From the NCBI GenBank assembly GCA_023634235.1, contig JAMKCF010000004.1, positions 24,312,527 through 24,376,526 of the forward strand: 64,000 bases of DNA, in the 5' to 3' direction. This DNA is from Pisaster brevispinus (Eukaryota > Echinodermata > Asteroidea > Forcipulatida > Asteriidae). Position 1 is the stretch's first letter. Each line of letters starts with the position of its first letter. The notes under the pieces are model-generated. The model searched no databases, had not been told where the DNA came from, and saw only the letters and a list, made by a program, of their open reading frames with translations. This document shows positions 46,898-60,300 of the stretch, piece after piece. The position numbers and the translations under genes were made by a program.

Positions 46898-49800
46898 CTA
46901 CAAAATCCTGATCTTAACGAAACTCACGGTAGAGAGAGCCCTTGAGACGGGCTTTCCAATGGTGTAAAACTTGTGAAGATTCAGTGTTATTCTGAGGCTG
47001 ATTTGACCGTCCTTACTTTGTCTTTGTTTCTTTGACAGCTCTGTGTACAAAAATCCCATTGGGGATGCTTTTGAGGAGCGTTCTGAGTAGCCCCACCTCC
47101 TGGTCATTTCCGCTATGAAGCTTGCCCTCCGGGTCGCTAAAAGTTTAATTTTAAGATGCAGGGATATCCAAGGCAGACTCAGGTACAAATTTTGTCTCTC
47201 TAGCATTTCTAGTTCATGAGTTATTCCCAACCTTAGCTGAGAAATTATTCCGGACCTTTTTGTGCCGGCTTTTTCTGACTGGCGATGACGTAGGCATGTA
47301 ATACAGTGGAGTTTCGGGCAGCCCTACTTCCAGGAGGCTGGCCTCGCCTACAAAATCTTGATCTTAGCGAAACTCACGGTAGAGAGAGCCCTTGAGACGG
47401 GCTTTCCAATGGTGTCAAACTTGTGAAGATTCAGTATTATTCAGAGGCTGATTTGACCGTCCTTACTTTGTCTTTGTTTCTTTGACAGCTCTGTGTACAA
47501 AAATCCCATTGGGGATGCTTTTGATGAGCGTTCTGAGTAGCCCCACCTCCTGGTCATTTCCGCTATGAAGATTGCCCTCCGGGTCGCTAAAAATTTAATT
47601 TTCGGATGCAGGGATATCCAAGGCAGACTCAGGTACAAATTTTGTCTCTCTAGCATTTCTAGTTCATGAGTTATTCCCAACCTTAGCTGAGAAATTATTC
47701 CGGACCTTTTTTTGTGCCGGCTTTTTCTGACTGGCGATGACGTATGCATGTAATACTGTGGAGTTTCGGGCAGCCCTACTTCCAGGAGGCTGGCCTCGCC
47801 TAAAAAATCCTGATCTTAACGAAACTCACGGTAGAGAGAGCCCTTGAGACGGGCTTTCCAATGGTGTAAAACTTGTGAAGATTCAGTATTATTCTGAGGC
47901 TGATTTGACCGTCCTTACTTTGTCTTTGTTTCCTTGACAGCTCTGTGTACACCTCCTGGTCATTTCCGCTATGAAGCTTGCCCTCCGGGTCGCTAAAAGT
48001 TTGATTTTCGGATGCAGGGATATCCAAGGCAGACTCAGGTACAAATTTTGTCTCTCTAGCATTTCTAGTTCATGAGTTATTCCCAACCTTAGCTGAGAAA
48101 TTATTCCGGACCTTTTTGTGCCGGCTTTTTCTGACTGGCGATGACGTAGGCATGTAATACAGTGGAGTTTCGGGCAGCCCTACTTCCAGGAGGCTGGCCT
48201 CGCCTACAAAATTCTGATCTTAACGAAACTCACGGTAGAGAGAGCACTTGAGACGGGCTTTCCCATGGTGTAAAACTTGTGAAGATTCAGTATTATTCTG
48301 AGGCTGATTTGACCGTCCTTACTTTGTCTTTGTTTCTTTGACAGCTCTGTGTACAAAAATCCCATTGGGGATGCTTTTGAGGAGCGTTCTGAGTAGCCCC
48401 ACTTCCTGGTCATTTCCGCTATGAAGCTTGCCCTCCGGGTCGCTAAAAAATTAATTTTCGGATGCAGGGATATCCAAGGCAGACTCAGGTACAAATTTTG
48501 TCTCTCTAGCATTTCTAGTTCATGAGTTATTCCCAACCTTAGCTGAGAAATTATTCCGGACCTTTTTGTGCCGGCTTTTTCTGACTGGCGATGACGTAGG
48601 CATGTAATACAGTGGAGTTTCGGGCAGCCCTACTTCCAGGAGGCTGGCCTCGCCTACAAAATTCTGATCTTAGCGAAACTCACGGTAGAGAGAGCCCTTG
48701 AGACGGGCTTTCCAATGGTGTAAAACTTGTGAAGATTCAGTATTATTCAGAGGCTGATTTGACCGTCCTTACTTTGTCTTTGTTTCTTTGACAGCTCTGT
48801 GTACAAAAATCCCATTGGGGATGCTTTTGATGAGCGTTCTGAGTAGCCCCACCTCCTGGTCATTTCCGCTATGAAGATTGCCCTCCGGGTCGCTAAAAAT
48901 TTAATTTTCGGATGCAGGGATATCCAAGGCAGACTCAGGTACAAATTTTGTCTCTCTAGCATTTCTAGTTCATGAGTTATTCCCAACCTTAGCTGAGAAA
49001 TTATTCCGGACCTTTTTTTGTGCCGGCTTTTTCTGACTGGCGATGACGTATGCATGTAATACTGTGGAGTTTCGGGCAGCCCTACTTCCAGGAGGCTGGC
49101 CTCGCCTACAAAATCCTGATCTTAACGAAACTCACGGTAGAGAGAGCCCTTGAGACGGGCTTTCCAATGGTGTAAAACTTGTGAAGATTCAGTATTATTC
49201 TGAGGCTGATTTGACCGTCCTTACTTTGTCTTTGTTTCCTTGACAGCTCTGTGTACACCTCCTGGTCATTTCCGCTATGAAGCTTGCCCTCCGGGTCGCT
49301 AAAAGTTTGATTTTCGGATGCAGGGATATCCAAGGCAGACTCAGGTACAAATTTTGTCTCTCTAGCATTTCTAGTTCATGAGTTATTCCCAACCTTAGCT
49401 GAGAAATTATTCCGGACCTTTTTGTGCCGGCTTTTTCTGACTGGCGATGACGTAGGCATGTAATACAGTGGAGTTTCGGGCAGCCCTACTTCCAGGAGGC
49501 TGGCCTCGCCTACAAAATTCTGATCTTAACGAAACTCACGGTAGAGAGAGCACTTGAGACGGGCTTTCCCATGGTGTAAAACTTGTGAAGATTCAGTATT
49601 ATTCTGAGGCTGATTTGACCGTCCTTACTTTGTCTTTGTTTCTTTGACAGCTCTGTGTACAAAAATCCCATTGGGGATGCTTTTGAGGAGCGTTCTGAGT
49701 AGCCCCACTTCCTGGTCATTTCCGCTATGAAGCTTGCCCTCCGGGTCGCTAAAAAATTAATTTTCGGATGCAGGGATATCCAAGGCAGACTCAGGTACAA

Positions 49801-52167
49801 ATTTTGTCTCTCTAGCATTTCTAGTTCATGAGTTATTCCCAACCTTAGCTGAGAAATTATTCCGGACCTTTTTGTGCCGGCTTTTTCTGACTGGCGATGA
49901 CGTAGGCATGTAATACAGTGGAGTTTCGGGCAGCCCTACTTCCAGGAGGCTGGCCTCGCCTACAAAATTCTGATCTTAGCGAAACTCACGGTAGAGAGAG
50001 CCCTTGAGACGGGCTTTCCAATGGTGTCAAACTTGTGAAGATTCAGTATTATTCAGAGGCTGATTTGACCGTCCTTACTTTGTCTTTGTTTCTTTGACAG
50101 CTCTGTGTACACAAATCCCATTGGGGATGCTTTTGAGGAGCGTTCTGAGTAGCCCCACCTCCTGGTCATTTCCGCTATGAAGCTTGCCCTCCGGGTCGCT
50201 AAAAGTTTGATTTTCGGATGCAGGGATATCCAAGGCAGACTCAGGTACAAATTTTGTCTCTCTAGCATTTCTAGTTCATGAGTTATTCCAAACCTTAGCT
50301 GAGAAATTATTCCGGACCTTTTTGTGCCGGCTTTTTCTGACTGGCGATGACGTAGGCATGTAATACAGTGGAGTTTCGGGCAGCCCTACTTCCAGGAGGC
50401 TGGCCTCACCTACAAAATCCTGATCTTAACGAAACTCACGGTAGAGAGAGCCCTTGAGACGGGCTTTCCAATGGTGTAAAACTTGTGAAGATTCAGTATT
50501 ATTCTGAGGCTGATTTGACCGTCCTTACTTTGTCTTTGTTTCTTTGACAGCTCTGTGTACAAAAATCCCATTGGGGATGCTTTTGATGAGCGTTCTGAGT
50601 AGCCCCACCTCCTGGTCATTTCCGCTATGAAGATTGCCCTCCGGGTCGCTAAAAATTTAATTTTCGGATGCAGGGATATCCAAGGCAGACTCAGGTACAA
50701 ATTTTGTCTCTCTAGCATTTCTAGTTCATGAGTTATTCCCAACCTTAGCTGAGAAATTATTCCGGACCTTTTTTTGTGCCGGCTTTTTCTGACTGGCGAT
50801 GACGTATGCATGTAATACTGTGGAGTTTCGGGCAGCCCTACTTCCAGGAGGCTGGCCTCGCCTACAAAATCCTGATCTTAACGAAACTCACGGTAGAGAG
50901 AGCCCTTGAGACGGGCTTTCCAATGGTGTAAAACTTGTGAAGATTCAGTATTATTCTGAGGCTGATTTGACCGTCCTTACTTTGTCTTTGTTTCCTTGAC
51001 AGCTCTGTGTACACCTCCTGGTCATTTCCGCTATGAAGCTTGCCCTCCGGGTCGCTAAAAGTTTGATTTTCGGATGCAGGGATATCCAAGGCAGACTCAG
51101 GTACAAATTTTGTCTCTCTAGCATTTCTAGTTCATGAGTTATTCCCAACCTTAGCTGAGAAATTATTCCGGACCTTTTTGTGCCGGCTTTTTCTGACTGG
51201 CGATGACGTAGGCATGTAATACAGTGGAGTTTCGGGCAGCCCTACTTCCAGGAGGCTGGCCTCGCCTACAAAATTCTGATCTTAACGAAACTCACGGTAG
51301 AGAGAGCACTTGAGACGGGCTTTCCCATGGTGTAAAACTTGTGAAGATTCAGTATTATTCTGAGGCTGATTTGACCGTCCTTACTTTGTCTTTGTTTCTT
51401 TGACAGCTCTGTGTACAAAAATCCCATTGGGGATGCTTTTGAGGAGCGTTCTGAGTAGCCCCACTTCCTGGTCATTTCCGCTATGAAGCTTGCCCTCCGG
51501 GTCGCTAAAAAGTTAATTTTCGGATGCAGGGATATCCAAGGCAGACTCAGGTACAAATTTTGTCTCTCAAGCATTTATAGTTCATGAGTTATTCCCAACC
51601 TTAGCTGAGAAATTATTCCGGACCTTTTTGTGCCGGCTTTTTCTGACTGGCGATGACGTAGGCATGTAATACAGTGGAGTTTCGGGCAGCCCTACTTCCA
51701 GGAGGCTGGCCTCGCCTACAAAATTCTGATCTTAACGAAACTCACGGTAGAGAGAGAGCACTTGAGACGGGCTTTCCCATGGTGTAAAACATGTGAAGAT
51801 TCAGTATTATTCTGAGGCTGATTTGACCGTCCTTACTTTGTCTTTGTTTCTTTGACAGCTCTGTGTACAAAAATCCCCTTGGGGATGCTTTTGAGGAGCG
51901 TTCTGAGTAGCCCCACCTCCTGGTCATTTCCGCTATGAAGCTTGCCCTCCGGGTCGCTAAAAGTTTGATTTTCGGATGCAGGGATATCCAAGGCAGACTC
52001 AGCTACGAATTTTGTCTCTCTAGCATTTCTAGTTCATGAGTTATTCCCAACCTTAGCTGAGAAATTATTCCGGACCTTTTTGTGCCGGCTTTTTCTGACT
52101 GGCGATGACGTAGGCATGTAATACTGTGGAGTTTCGGGCAGCCCTACTTCCATGAGGCTGACCTCGC
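46898..52167 (+). repeat. Satellite block 12: 1,306/1,756-bp repeats around a 452+404-bp pair
   Basis: Anchors are at 46898, 47348, 47800, 48204, 48654, 49106, 49510, 49960, 50410, 50862, 51266 and 51716. The 452-bp units 47348, 48654 and 50410 (gatgagcg, gaagattg, T7 run, atactgtgg) are each followed by a 404-bp unit (47800, 49106, 50862). Units 48204, 49510 and 51266 share gagcacttgag, tttcccatgg and cacttcctgg. Spacing of the 404-bp units is 1,306, 1,306 and 1,756 bp. The last spacing is longer because an extra 450-bp unit (49960, with ggtgtcaaac and gtacacaaat) is inserted. Unit 51716 is 452 bp for a different reason, an extra ga in the agagaga run. Confidence 0.87.
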
Positions 52168-53968
52168 CTACAAAATCCTGATTTTAACGAAACTCACAGT
52201 AGAGAGAGCCCTTGAGACGGGCTTTCCAATGGTGTAAAACTTGTGAAGATTCAGTGTTATTCTGAGGCTGATTTGACCGTCCTTACTTTGTCTTTGTTTC
52301 TTTGACAGCTCTGTGTACAAAAATCCCATTGGGGATGCTTTTGAGGAGCGTTCTGAGTAGCCCCACCTCCTGGTCATTTCCGCTATGAAGCTTGCCCTCC
52401 GGGTCGCTAAAAGTTTGATTTTAAGATGCAGGGATATCCAAGGCAGACTCAGGTACAAATATTGTCTCTCTAGCATTTCTAGTTCATGAGTTATTCCCAA
52501 CCTTAGCTGAGAAATTATTCCGGACCTTTTTGTGCCGGCTTTTTCTGACTGGCGATGACGTAGGCATGTAATACAGTGGAGTTTCGGGCAGCCCTACTTC
52601 CAGGAGGCTGGCCTCGCCTACAAAATCTTGATCTTAGCGAAACTCACGGTAGAGAGAGCCCTTGAGACGGGCTTTCCAATGGTGTAAAACTTGTGAAGAT
52701 TCAGTATTATTCTGAGGCTGATTTGACCGTCCTTACTTTGTCTTTGTTTCTTTGACAGCTCTGTGTACACAAATCCCATTGGGGATGCTTTTGAGGAGCG
52801 TTCTGAGTAGCCCCACTTCCTGGTCATTTCCGCTATGAAGCTTGCCCTCCGCGTCGCTAAAAGTTTGATTTTCGGATGCAGGGATATCCAAGGCAGACTC
52901 AGGTACAAATTTGGTCTCTCTAGCATTTCTAGTTCATGAGTTATTCCCAACCTTAGCTGATAAATTATTCCGGACCTTTTTGTGCCGGCTTTTTCTGACT
53001 GGCGATGACGTAGGCATGTAATACTGTGGAGTTTCGGGCAGCCCTACTTCCAGGAGGCTGACCTCGCCTACAAAATCTTGATCTTAACGAAACTCACGGT
53101 AGAGAGAGCCCTTGAGACGGGCTTTCCAATGGTGTAAAACTTGTGAAGATTCAATGTTATTCTGAGGCTGATTTGACCGTCCTTACTTTGTCTTTGTTTC
53201 TTTGACAGCTCTGTGTACAAAAATCCCATTGGGGATGCTTTTGAGGAGCGTTCTGAGTAGCCCCACCTCCTGGTCATTTCCGCTATGAAGCTTGCCCTCC
53301 GGGTCGCTAAAAGTTTGATTTTAAGATGCAGGGATATCCAAGGCAGACTCAGGTACAAATTTTGTCTCTCTAGCATTTCTAGTTCATGAGTTATTCCCAA
53401 CCTTAGCTGAGAAATTATTCCGGACCTTTTTGTGCCGGCTTTTTCTGACTGGCGATGACGTAGGCATGTAATACAGTGGAGTTTCGGGCAGCCCTACTTC
53501 CAGGAGGCTGGCCTCGCCTACAAAATCTTGATCTTAGCGAAACTCACGGTAGAGAGAGCCTCTGAGACGGGCTTTCCAATGGTGTAAAACTTGTGAAGAT
53601 TCAGTATTATTCAGAGGCTGATTTGACCGTCCTTACTTTGTCTTTGTTTCTTTGACAGCTCTGTGTACACAAATCCCATTGGGGATGCTTTTGATGAGCG
53701 TTCTGAGTAGCCCCACCTCCTGGTCATTTCTGCTATGAAGCTTGCCCTCCGGGTCGCTAAAAATTTAATTTTCGGATGCAGGGATATCCAAGGCAGACTC
53801 AGGTACAAATTTTGTCTCTCTAGCATTTCTAGTTCATGAGTTATTCCCAACCTTAGCTGAGAAATTATTCCGGACCTTTTTTGTGCCGGCTTTTTCTGAC
53901 TGGCGATGACGTAGGCATGTAATACTGTGGAGTTTCGGGCAGCCCTACTTCCAGGGTTCTGGCCTCGC
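52168..53968 (+). repeat. Satellite block 13: 900-bp dimer, two copies
   Basis: Units 52168 and 53068 share ggctgacctcgcc before the anchor, gtgttattc or its close variant, and ttttaagatg. Units 52618 and 53518 share aaatcttgatcttagcg and gtacacaaat. The 53518 unit also has gatgagcg, a lengthened T run (451 bp) and ccagggttctgg at its end, linking it to the 452-bp units of block 12. Confidence 0.8.
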
Positions 53969-54375
53969 CTACAAAATCTTGATCTTAGCGAAACTCACGG
54001 TAGAGAGAGCCCTTGAGACGGGCTTTCCAATGGTGTAAAATTTGTGAAGATTCAGTATTATTCTGAGGCTGATTTGACCGTCCTTACTTTGTCTTTGCCT
54101 TTTTGTGCCGGCTTTTTCTGACTGGCGATGACGTAGGCATGTAATACTGTGGAGTTTCGGGCAGCCCTACTTCCAGGAGGCTGAAGTTTGATTATCCAAG
54201 GCAGACTCAGGTACAAATGTTGTCTCTCTAGCATTTCTAGTTCATGAGTTATTCCCAACCTTAGCTGAGAAATTATTCCGGACCTTTTTGTGCCGGCTTT
54301 TTCTGACTGGCGATGACGTAGGCATGTAATACTGTGGAGTTTCGGGCAGCCCTACTTCCAGGAGGCTGGCCTCGC
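53969..54375 (+). repeat. Scrambled 407-bp remnant of two units with three deletions
   Basis: Read against two consecutive 450-bp units, this interval lacks three stretches: offsets 130-357 of the first (tgtctttg joined to cctttttgtg, 228 bp), about 250 bp from just after ggaggctg to the second unit's aagtttgatt, and 15 bp more (gattatccaagg). 900 minus 493 equals the observed 407. The acceptor-like AG and the second unit's anchor are gone. It is the only multiply broken unit in the window and sits exactly where the array changes from the 404-bp to the 324-bp family. Confidence 0.85.
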
Positions 54376-57300
54376 CTACAAAATCCTGATCTTAACGAAA
54401 CTCACGGTTGAGAGAGCCCTTGAGACGGGCTTTCCAATGGTGTAAAACTTGTGAAGATTCAGTATTATTCTGAGGCTGATTTGACCGTCCTTACTTTGTC
54501 TTTGTTTCTTTGACAGCTCTGTGTACAAAAATCCCATTGGGGATGCTTTTGAGGAGCGTTCTGAGTAGCCCCACTTCCTGGTCATTTCCGCTATGAAGCT
54601 TGCCCACCTTTTTGTGCAGGCTTTTTCTGACTGGCGATGACGTAGGCATGTAATACAGTGGAGTTTCGGGCAGCACTACTTCCAGGAGGCTGGCCTCGCC
54701 TACAAAATCCTGATCTTAACGAAACTCACGATAGAGAGAGCCCTTGACACGGGCTTTCCAATGGTGTAAAACTTGTGAAGATTCAGTATAATTCTGAGGC
54801 TGATTTGACCGTCCTTACTTTGTCTTTGTTTCTTTGACAGCTCTGTGTACAAAAATTCCATTGGGGATGCTTTTGAGGAGCGTTCTGAGTAGCCCCACCT
54901 CCTGGTCATTTCCGCTATGAAGCTTGCCCTCCGGGTCGCTAAAAGTTTGATTTTAAGATGCAGGGATATCCAAGGCAGACTCAGGTACAAATATTGTCTC
55001 TCTAGCATTTCTAGTTCATGAGTTATTCCCAACCTTAGCTGAGAAATTATTCCGGACCTTTTTGTGCCGGCTTTTTCTGACTGGCGATGACCTAGGCATG
55101 TAATACAGTGGAGTTTCGGGCAGCCCTACTTCCAGGAGGCTGGCCTCGCCTACAAAATCTTGATCTTAACGAAACTCACGGTAAAGAGAGCCCTTGACAC
55201 GGGCTTTCCAATGGTGTAAAACTTGTGAAGATTCAGTATAATTCTGAGGCTGATTTGACCGTCCTTACTTTGTCTTTGTTTCTTTGACAGCTCTGTGTAC
55301 AAAAATCCCATTGGGGATGCTTTTGAGGAGCGTTCTGAGTAGCCCCAGCTCCTGGTCATTTCCGCTATGAAGCTTGCCCTCCGGGTCGCTAAAAGTTTGA
55401 TTTTAAGATGCAGGGATATCCAAGGCAGACTCAGGTACAAATATTGTCTCTCTAGCATTTCTAGTTCATGAGTTATTCCCAACCTTAGCTGAGAAATTAT
55501 TCCGGACCTTTTTGTGCCGGCTTTTTCTGACTGGCGATGACGTAGGCATGTAATACAGTGGAGTTTCGGGCAGCCCTACTTCCAGGAGGCTGGCCTCGCC
55601 TACAAAATCCTGATCTTAACGAAACTCACGGTATAGAGAGCCCTTGAGACGGGCTTTCCAATGGTGTAAAACTTGTGAAGATTCAGTATTATTCTGAGGC
55701 TGATTTGACCGTCCTTACTTTGTCTTTGTTTCTTTGACAGCTCTGTGTACAAAAATCCCATTGGGGATGCTTTTGAGGAGCGTTCTGAGTAGCCCCACCT
55801 CCTGGTCATTGCCGCTATGAAGCTTGCCCACCTTTTTGTGCCGGCTTTTTCTGACTGGCGATGACGAAGGCATGTAATACAGTGGAGTTTCGGGCAGCAC
55901 TACTTCCAGGAGGCTGGCCTCGCCTACAAAATCCTGATCTTAACGAAACTCACGGTAGAGAGAGCCCTTGAGACGGGCTTTCCATTGGTGTCAAACTTGT
56001 GAAGATTCAGTATTATTCTGAGGCTGATTTGACCGTCCTTACTTTGTCTTTGTTTCTTTGACAGCTCTGTGTACAAAAATCCCATTGGGGATGCTTTTGA
56101 GGAGCGTTCTGAGTAGCCCCACCTCCTGGTCATTTCCGCTATGAAGCTTGCCCTCCGGGTCGCTAAAAGTTTGATTTTAAGATGCAGGGATATCCAAGAC
56201 AGACTCAGGTACAAATATTGTCTCTCTAGCATTTCTAGTTCATGAGTTATTCCCAACCTTAGCTGAGAAATTATTCCGGACCTTTTTGTGCCGGCTTTTT
56301 CTGACTGGCGATGACGTAGGCATGTAATACAGTGGAGTTTCGGGCAGCCCTACTTCCAGGAGGCTGGCCTCGCCTACAAAATCCTGATCTTAACGAAACT
56401 CACGGTAGAGAGAACCCTTGAGACGGGCTTTCCAATGGTGTAAAATTTGTGAAGATTCAGTATTATTTTGAGGCTGATTGGACCGTCCTTACTTTGTCTT
56501 TGTTTCTTTGACAGCTCTGTGTACAAAAATTCCATTGGGGATGCTTTTGAGGAGCGTTCTGAGTAGCCCCACCTCCTGGTCATTTCCGCTATGAAGCTTG
56601 CCCTCCGGGTCGCTAAAAGTTTGATTTTAAGATGCAGGGATATCCAAGGCAGACTCAGGTACAAATATTGTCTCTCTAGCATTTCTAGTTCATGAGTTAT
56701 TCCCAACCTTAGCTGAGAAATTATTCCGGACCTTTTTGTGCCGGCTTTTTCTGACTGGCGATGACGTAGGCATGTAATACAGTGGAGTTTCGGGCAGCCC
56801 TACTTCCAGGAGGCTGGCCTCGCCTACATAATCTTGATCTTAACGAAACTCACGGTAAAGAGAGCCCTTGACACGGGCTTTCCAATGGTGTAAAACTTGT
56901 GAAGATTCAGTATAATTCTGAGGCTGATTTGACCGTCCTTACTTTGTCTTTGTTTCTTTGACAGCTCTGTGTACAAAAATCCCATTGGGGATGCTTTTGA
57001 GGAGCGTTCTGAGTAGCCCCAGCTCCTGGTCATTTCCGCTATGAAGCTTGCCCTCCGGGTCGCTAAAAGTTTGATTTTAAGATGCAGGGATATCCAAGGC
57101 AGACTCAGGTACAAATATTGTCTCTCTAGCATTTCTAGTTCATGAGTTATTCCCAACCTTAGCTGAGAAATTATTCCGGACCTTTTTGTGCCGGCTTTTT
57201 CTGACTGGCGATGACGTAGGCATGTAATACAGTGGAGTTTCGGGCAGCCCTACTTCCAGGAGGCTGGCCTCGCCTACAAAATCCTGATCTTAACGAAACT

Positions 57301-60300
57301 CACGGTATAGAGAGCCCTTGAGACGGGCTTTCCAATGGTGTAAAACTTGTGAAGATTCAGTATTATTCTGAGGCTGATTTGACCGTCCTTACTTTGTCTT
57401 TGTTTCTTTGACAGCTCTGTGTACAAAAATCCCATTGGGGATGCTTTTGAGGAGCGTTCTGAGTAGCCCCACCTCCTGGTCATTGCCGCTATGAAGCTTG
57501 CCCACCTTTTTGTGCCGGCTTTTTCTGACTGGCGATGACGTAGGCATGTAATACAGTGGAGTTTCGGGCAGCACTACTTCCAGGAGGCTGGCCTCGCCTA
57601 CAAAATCCTGATCTTAACGAAACTCACGGTAGAGAGAGCCCTTGAGACGGGCTTTCCATTGGTGTCAAACTTGTGAAGATTCAGTATTATTCTGAGGCTG
57701 ATTTGACCGTCCTTACTTTGTCTTTGTTTCTTTGACAGCTCTGTGTACAAAAATCCCATTGGGGATGCTTTTGAGGAGCGTTCTGAGTAGCCCCACCTCC
57801 TGGTCATTTCCGCTATGAAGCTTGCCCTCCGGGTCGCTAAAAGTTTGATTTTAAGATGCAGGGATATCCAAGACAGACTCAGGTACAAATATTGTCTCTC
57901 TAGCATTTCTAGTTCATGAGTTATTCCCAACCTTAGCTGAGAAATTATTCCGGACCTTTTTGTGCCGGCTTTTTCTGACTGGCGATGACGTAGGCATGTA
58001 ATACAGTGGAGTTTCGGGCAGCCCTACTTCCAGGAGGCTGGCCTCGCCTACAAAATCCTGATCTTAACGAAACTCACGGTAGAGAGAACCCTTGAGACGG
58101 GCTTTCCAATGGTGTAAAATTTGTGAAGATTCAGTATTATTTTGAGGCTGATTTGACCGTCCTTACTTTGTCTTTGTTTCTTTGACAGCTCTGTGTACAA
58201 AAATTCCATTGGGGATGCTTTTGAGGAGCGTTCTGAGTAGCCCCACCTCCTGGTCATTTCCGCTATGAAGCTTGCCCTCCGGGTCGCTAAAAGTTTGATT
58301 TTAAGATGCAGGGATATCCAAGGCAGACTCAGGTACAAATATTGTCTCTCTAGCATTTCTAGTTCATGAGTTATTCCCAACCTTAGCTGAGAAATTATTC
58401 CGGACCTTTTTGTGCCGGCTTTTTCTGACTGGCGATGACGTAGGCATGTAATACAGTGGAGTTTCGGGCAGCCCTACTTCCAGGAGGCTGGCCTCGCCTA
58501 CAAAATCTTGATCTTAACGAAACTCACGGTAAAGAGAGCCCTTGACACGGGCTTTCCAATGGTGTAAAACTTGTGAAGATTCAGTATAATTCTGAGGCTG
58601 ATTTGACCGTCCTTACTTTGTCTTTGTTTCTTTGACAGCTCTGTGTACAAAAATCCCATTGGGGATGCTTTTGAGGAGCGTTCTGAGTAGCCCCAGCTCC
58701 TGGTCATTTCCGCTATGAAGCTTGCCCTCCGGGTCGCTAATAGTTTGATTTTAAGATGCAGGGATATCCAAGGCAGACTCAGGTACAAATATTGTCTCTC
58801 TAGCATTTCTAGTTCATGAGTTATTCCCAACCTTAGCTGAGAAATTATTCCGGACCTTTTTGTGCCGGCTTTTTCTGACTGGCGATGACGTAGGCATGTA
58901 ATACAGTGGAGTTTCGGGCAGTCCTACTTCCAGGAGGCTGGCCTCGCCTACAAAATCCTGATCTTAACGAAACTCACGGTAGATAGAGCCCTTGAGACGG
59001 GCTTTCCAATGGTGTAAAACTTGTGAAGATTCAGTATTATTCTGAGGCTGATTTGACCGTCCTTACTTTGTCTTTGTTTCTTTGACAGCTCTGTTTACAA
59101 CAATCCCATTGGGGATGCTTTTGAGGAGCGTTCTGAGTAGCCCCACCTCCTGGTCATTTCCGCTATGAAGCTTGCCCTCCGGGTCGCTAAAAGTTTGATT
59201 TTCGGATGCAGGGATATCCAAGGCAGACTCAGGTACAAATTTTGTCTCTCTAGCATTTCTAGTTCATGAGTTATTCCCAACCTTAGCTGAGAAATTATTC
59301 CGGACCTTTTTGTGCCGGCTTTTTCTGACTGTCGATGACGTAGGCATGTAATACAGTGGAGTTTCGGGCAGCCCTACTTCCAGGAGGCTGCCCTCGCCTA
59401 CAAAATCCTGATCTTAACGAAACTCACGGTATAGAGAGCCCTTGAGACGGGCTTTCCAATGGTGTAAAACTTGTGAAGATTCAGTATTATTCTGAGGCTG
59501 ATTTGACCGTCCTTACTTTGTCTTTGTTTCTTTGACAGCTCTGTGTACAAAAATCCCATTGGGGATGCTTTTGAGGAGCGTTCTGAGTAGCCCCACCTCC
59601 TGGTCATTGCCGCTATGAAGCTTGCCCACCTTTTTGTGCCGGCTTTTTCTGACTGGCGATGACGTAGGCATGTAATACAGTGGAGTTTCGGGCAGCACTA
59701 CTTCCAGGAGGCTGGCCTCGCCTACAAAATCCTGATCTTAACGAAACTCACGGTAGAGAGAGCCCTTGAGACGGGCTTTCCATTGGTGTAAAACTTGTGA
59801 AGATTCAGTATTATTCTGAGGCTGATTTGACCGTCCTTACTTTGTCTTTGTTTCTTTGACAGCTCTGTGTACAAAAATCCCATTGGGGATGCTTTTGAGG
59901 AGCGTTCTGAGTAGCCCCACCTCCTGGTCATTTCCGCTATGAAGCTTGCCCTCCGGGTCGCTAAAAGTTTGATTTTAAGATGCAGGGATATCCAAGACAG
60001 ACTCAGGTACAAATATTGTTTCTCTAGCATTTCTAGTTCATGAGTTATTCCCAACCTTAGCTGAGAAATTATTCCGGACCTTTTTGTGCCGGCTTTTTCT
60101 GACTGGCGATGACGTAGGCATGTAATACAGTGGAGTTTCGGGCAGCCCTACTTCCAGGAGGCTGGCCTCGCCTACAAAATCCTGATCTTAACGAAACTCA
60201 CGGTAGAGAGAACCCTTGAGACGGGCTTTCCAATGGTGTAAAATTTGTGAAGATTCAGTATTATTTTGAGGCTGATTTGACCGTCCTTACTTTGTCTTTG

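Noticed and set aside
54058..54258. 66-codon minus-strand frame in the scrambled unit as a new gene
   Set aside because: It is created by the three deletions that fused two units and has no independent support.
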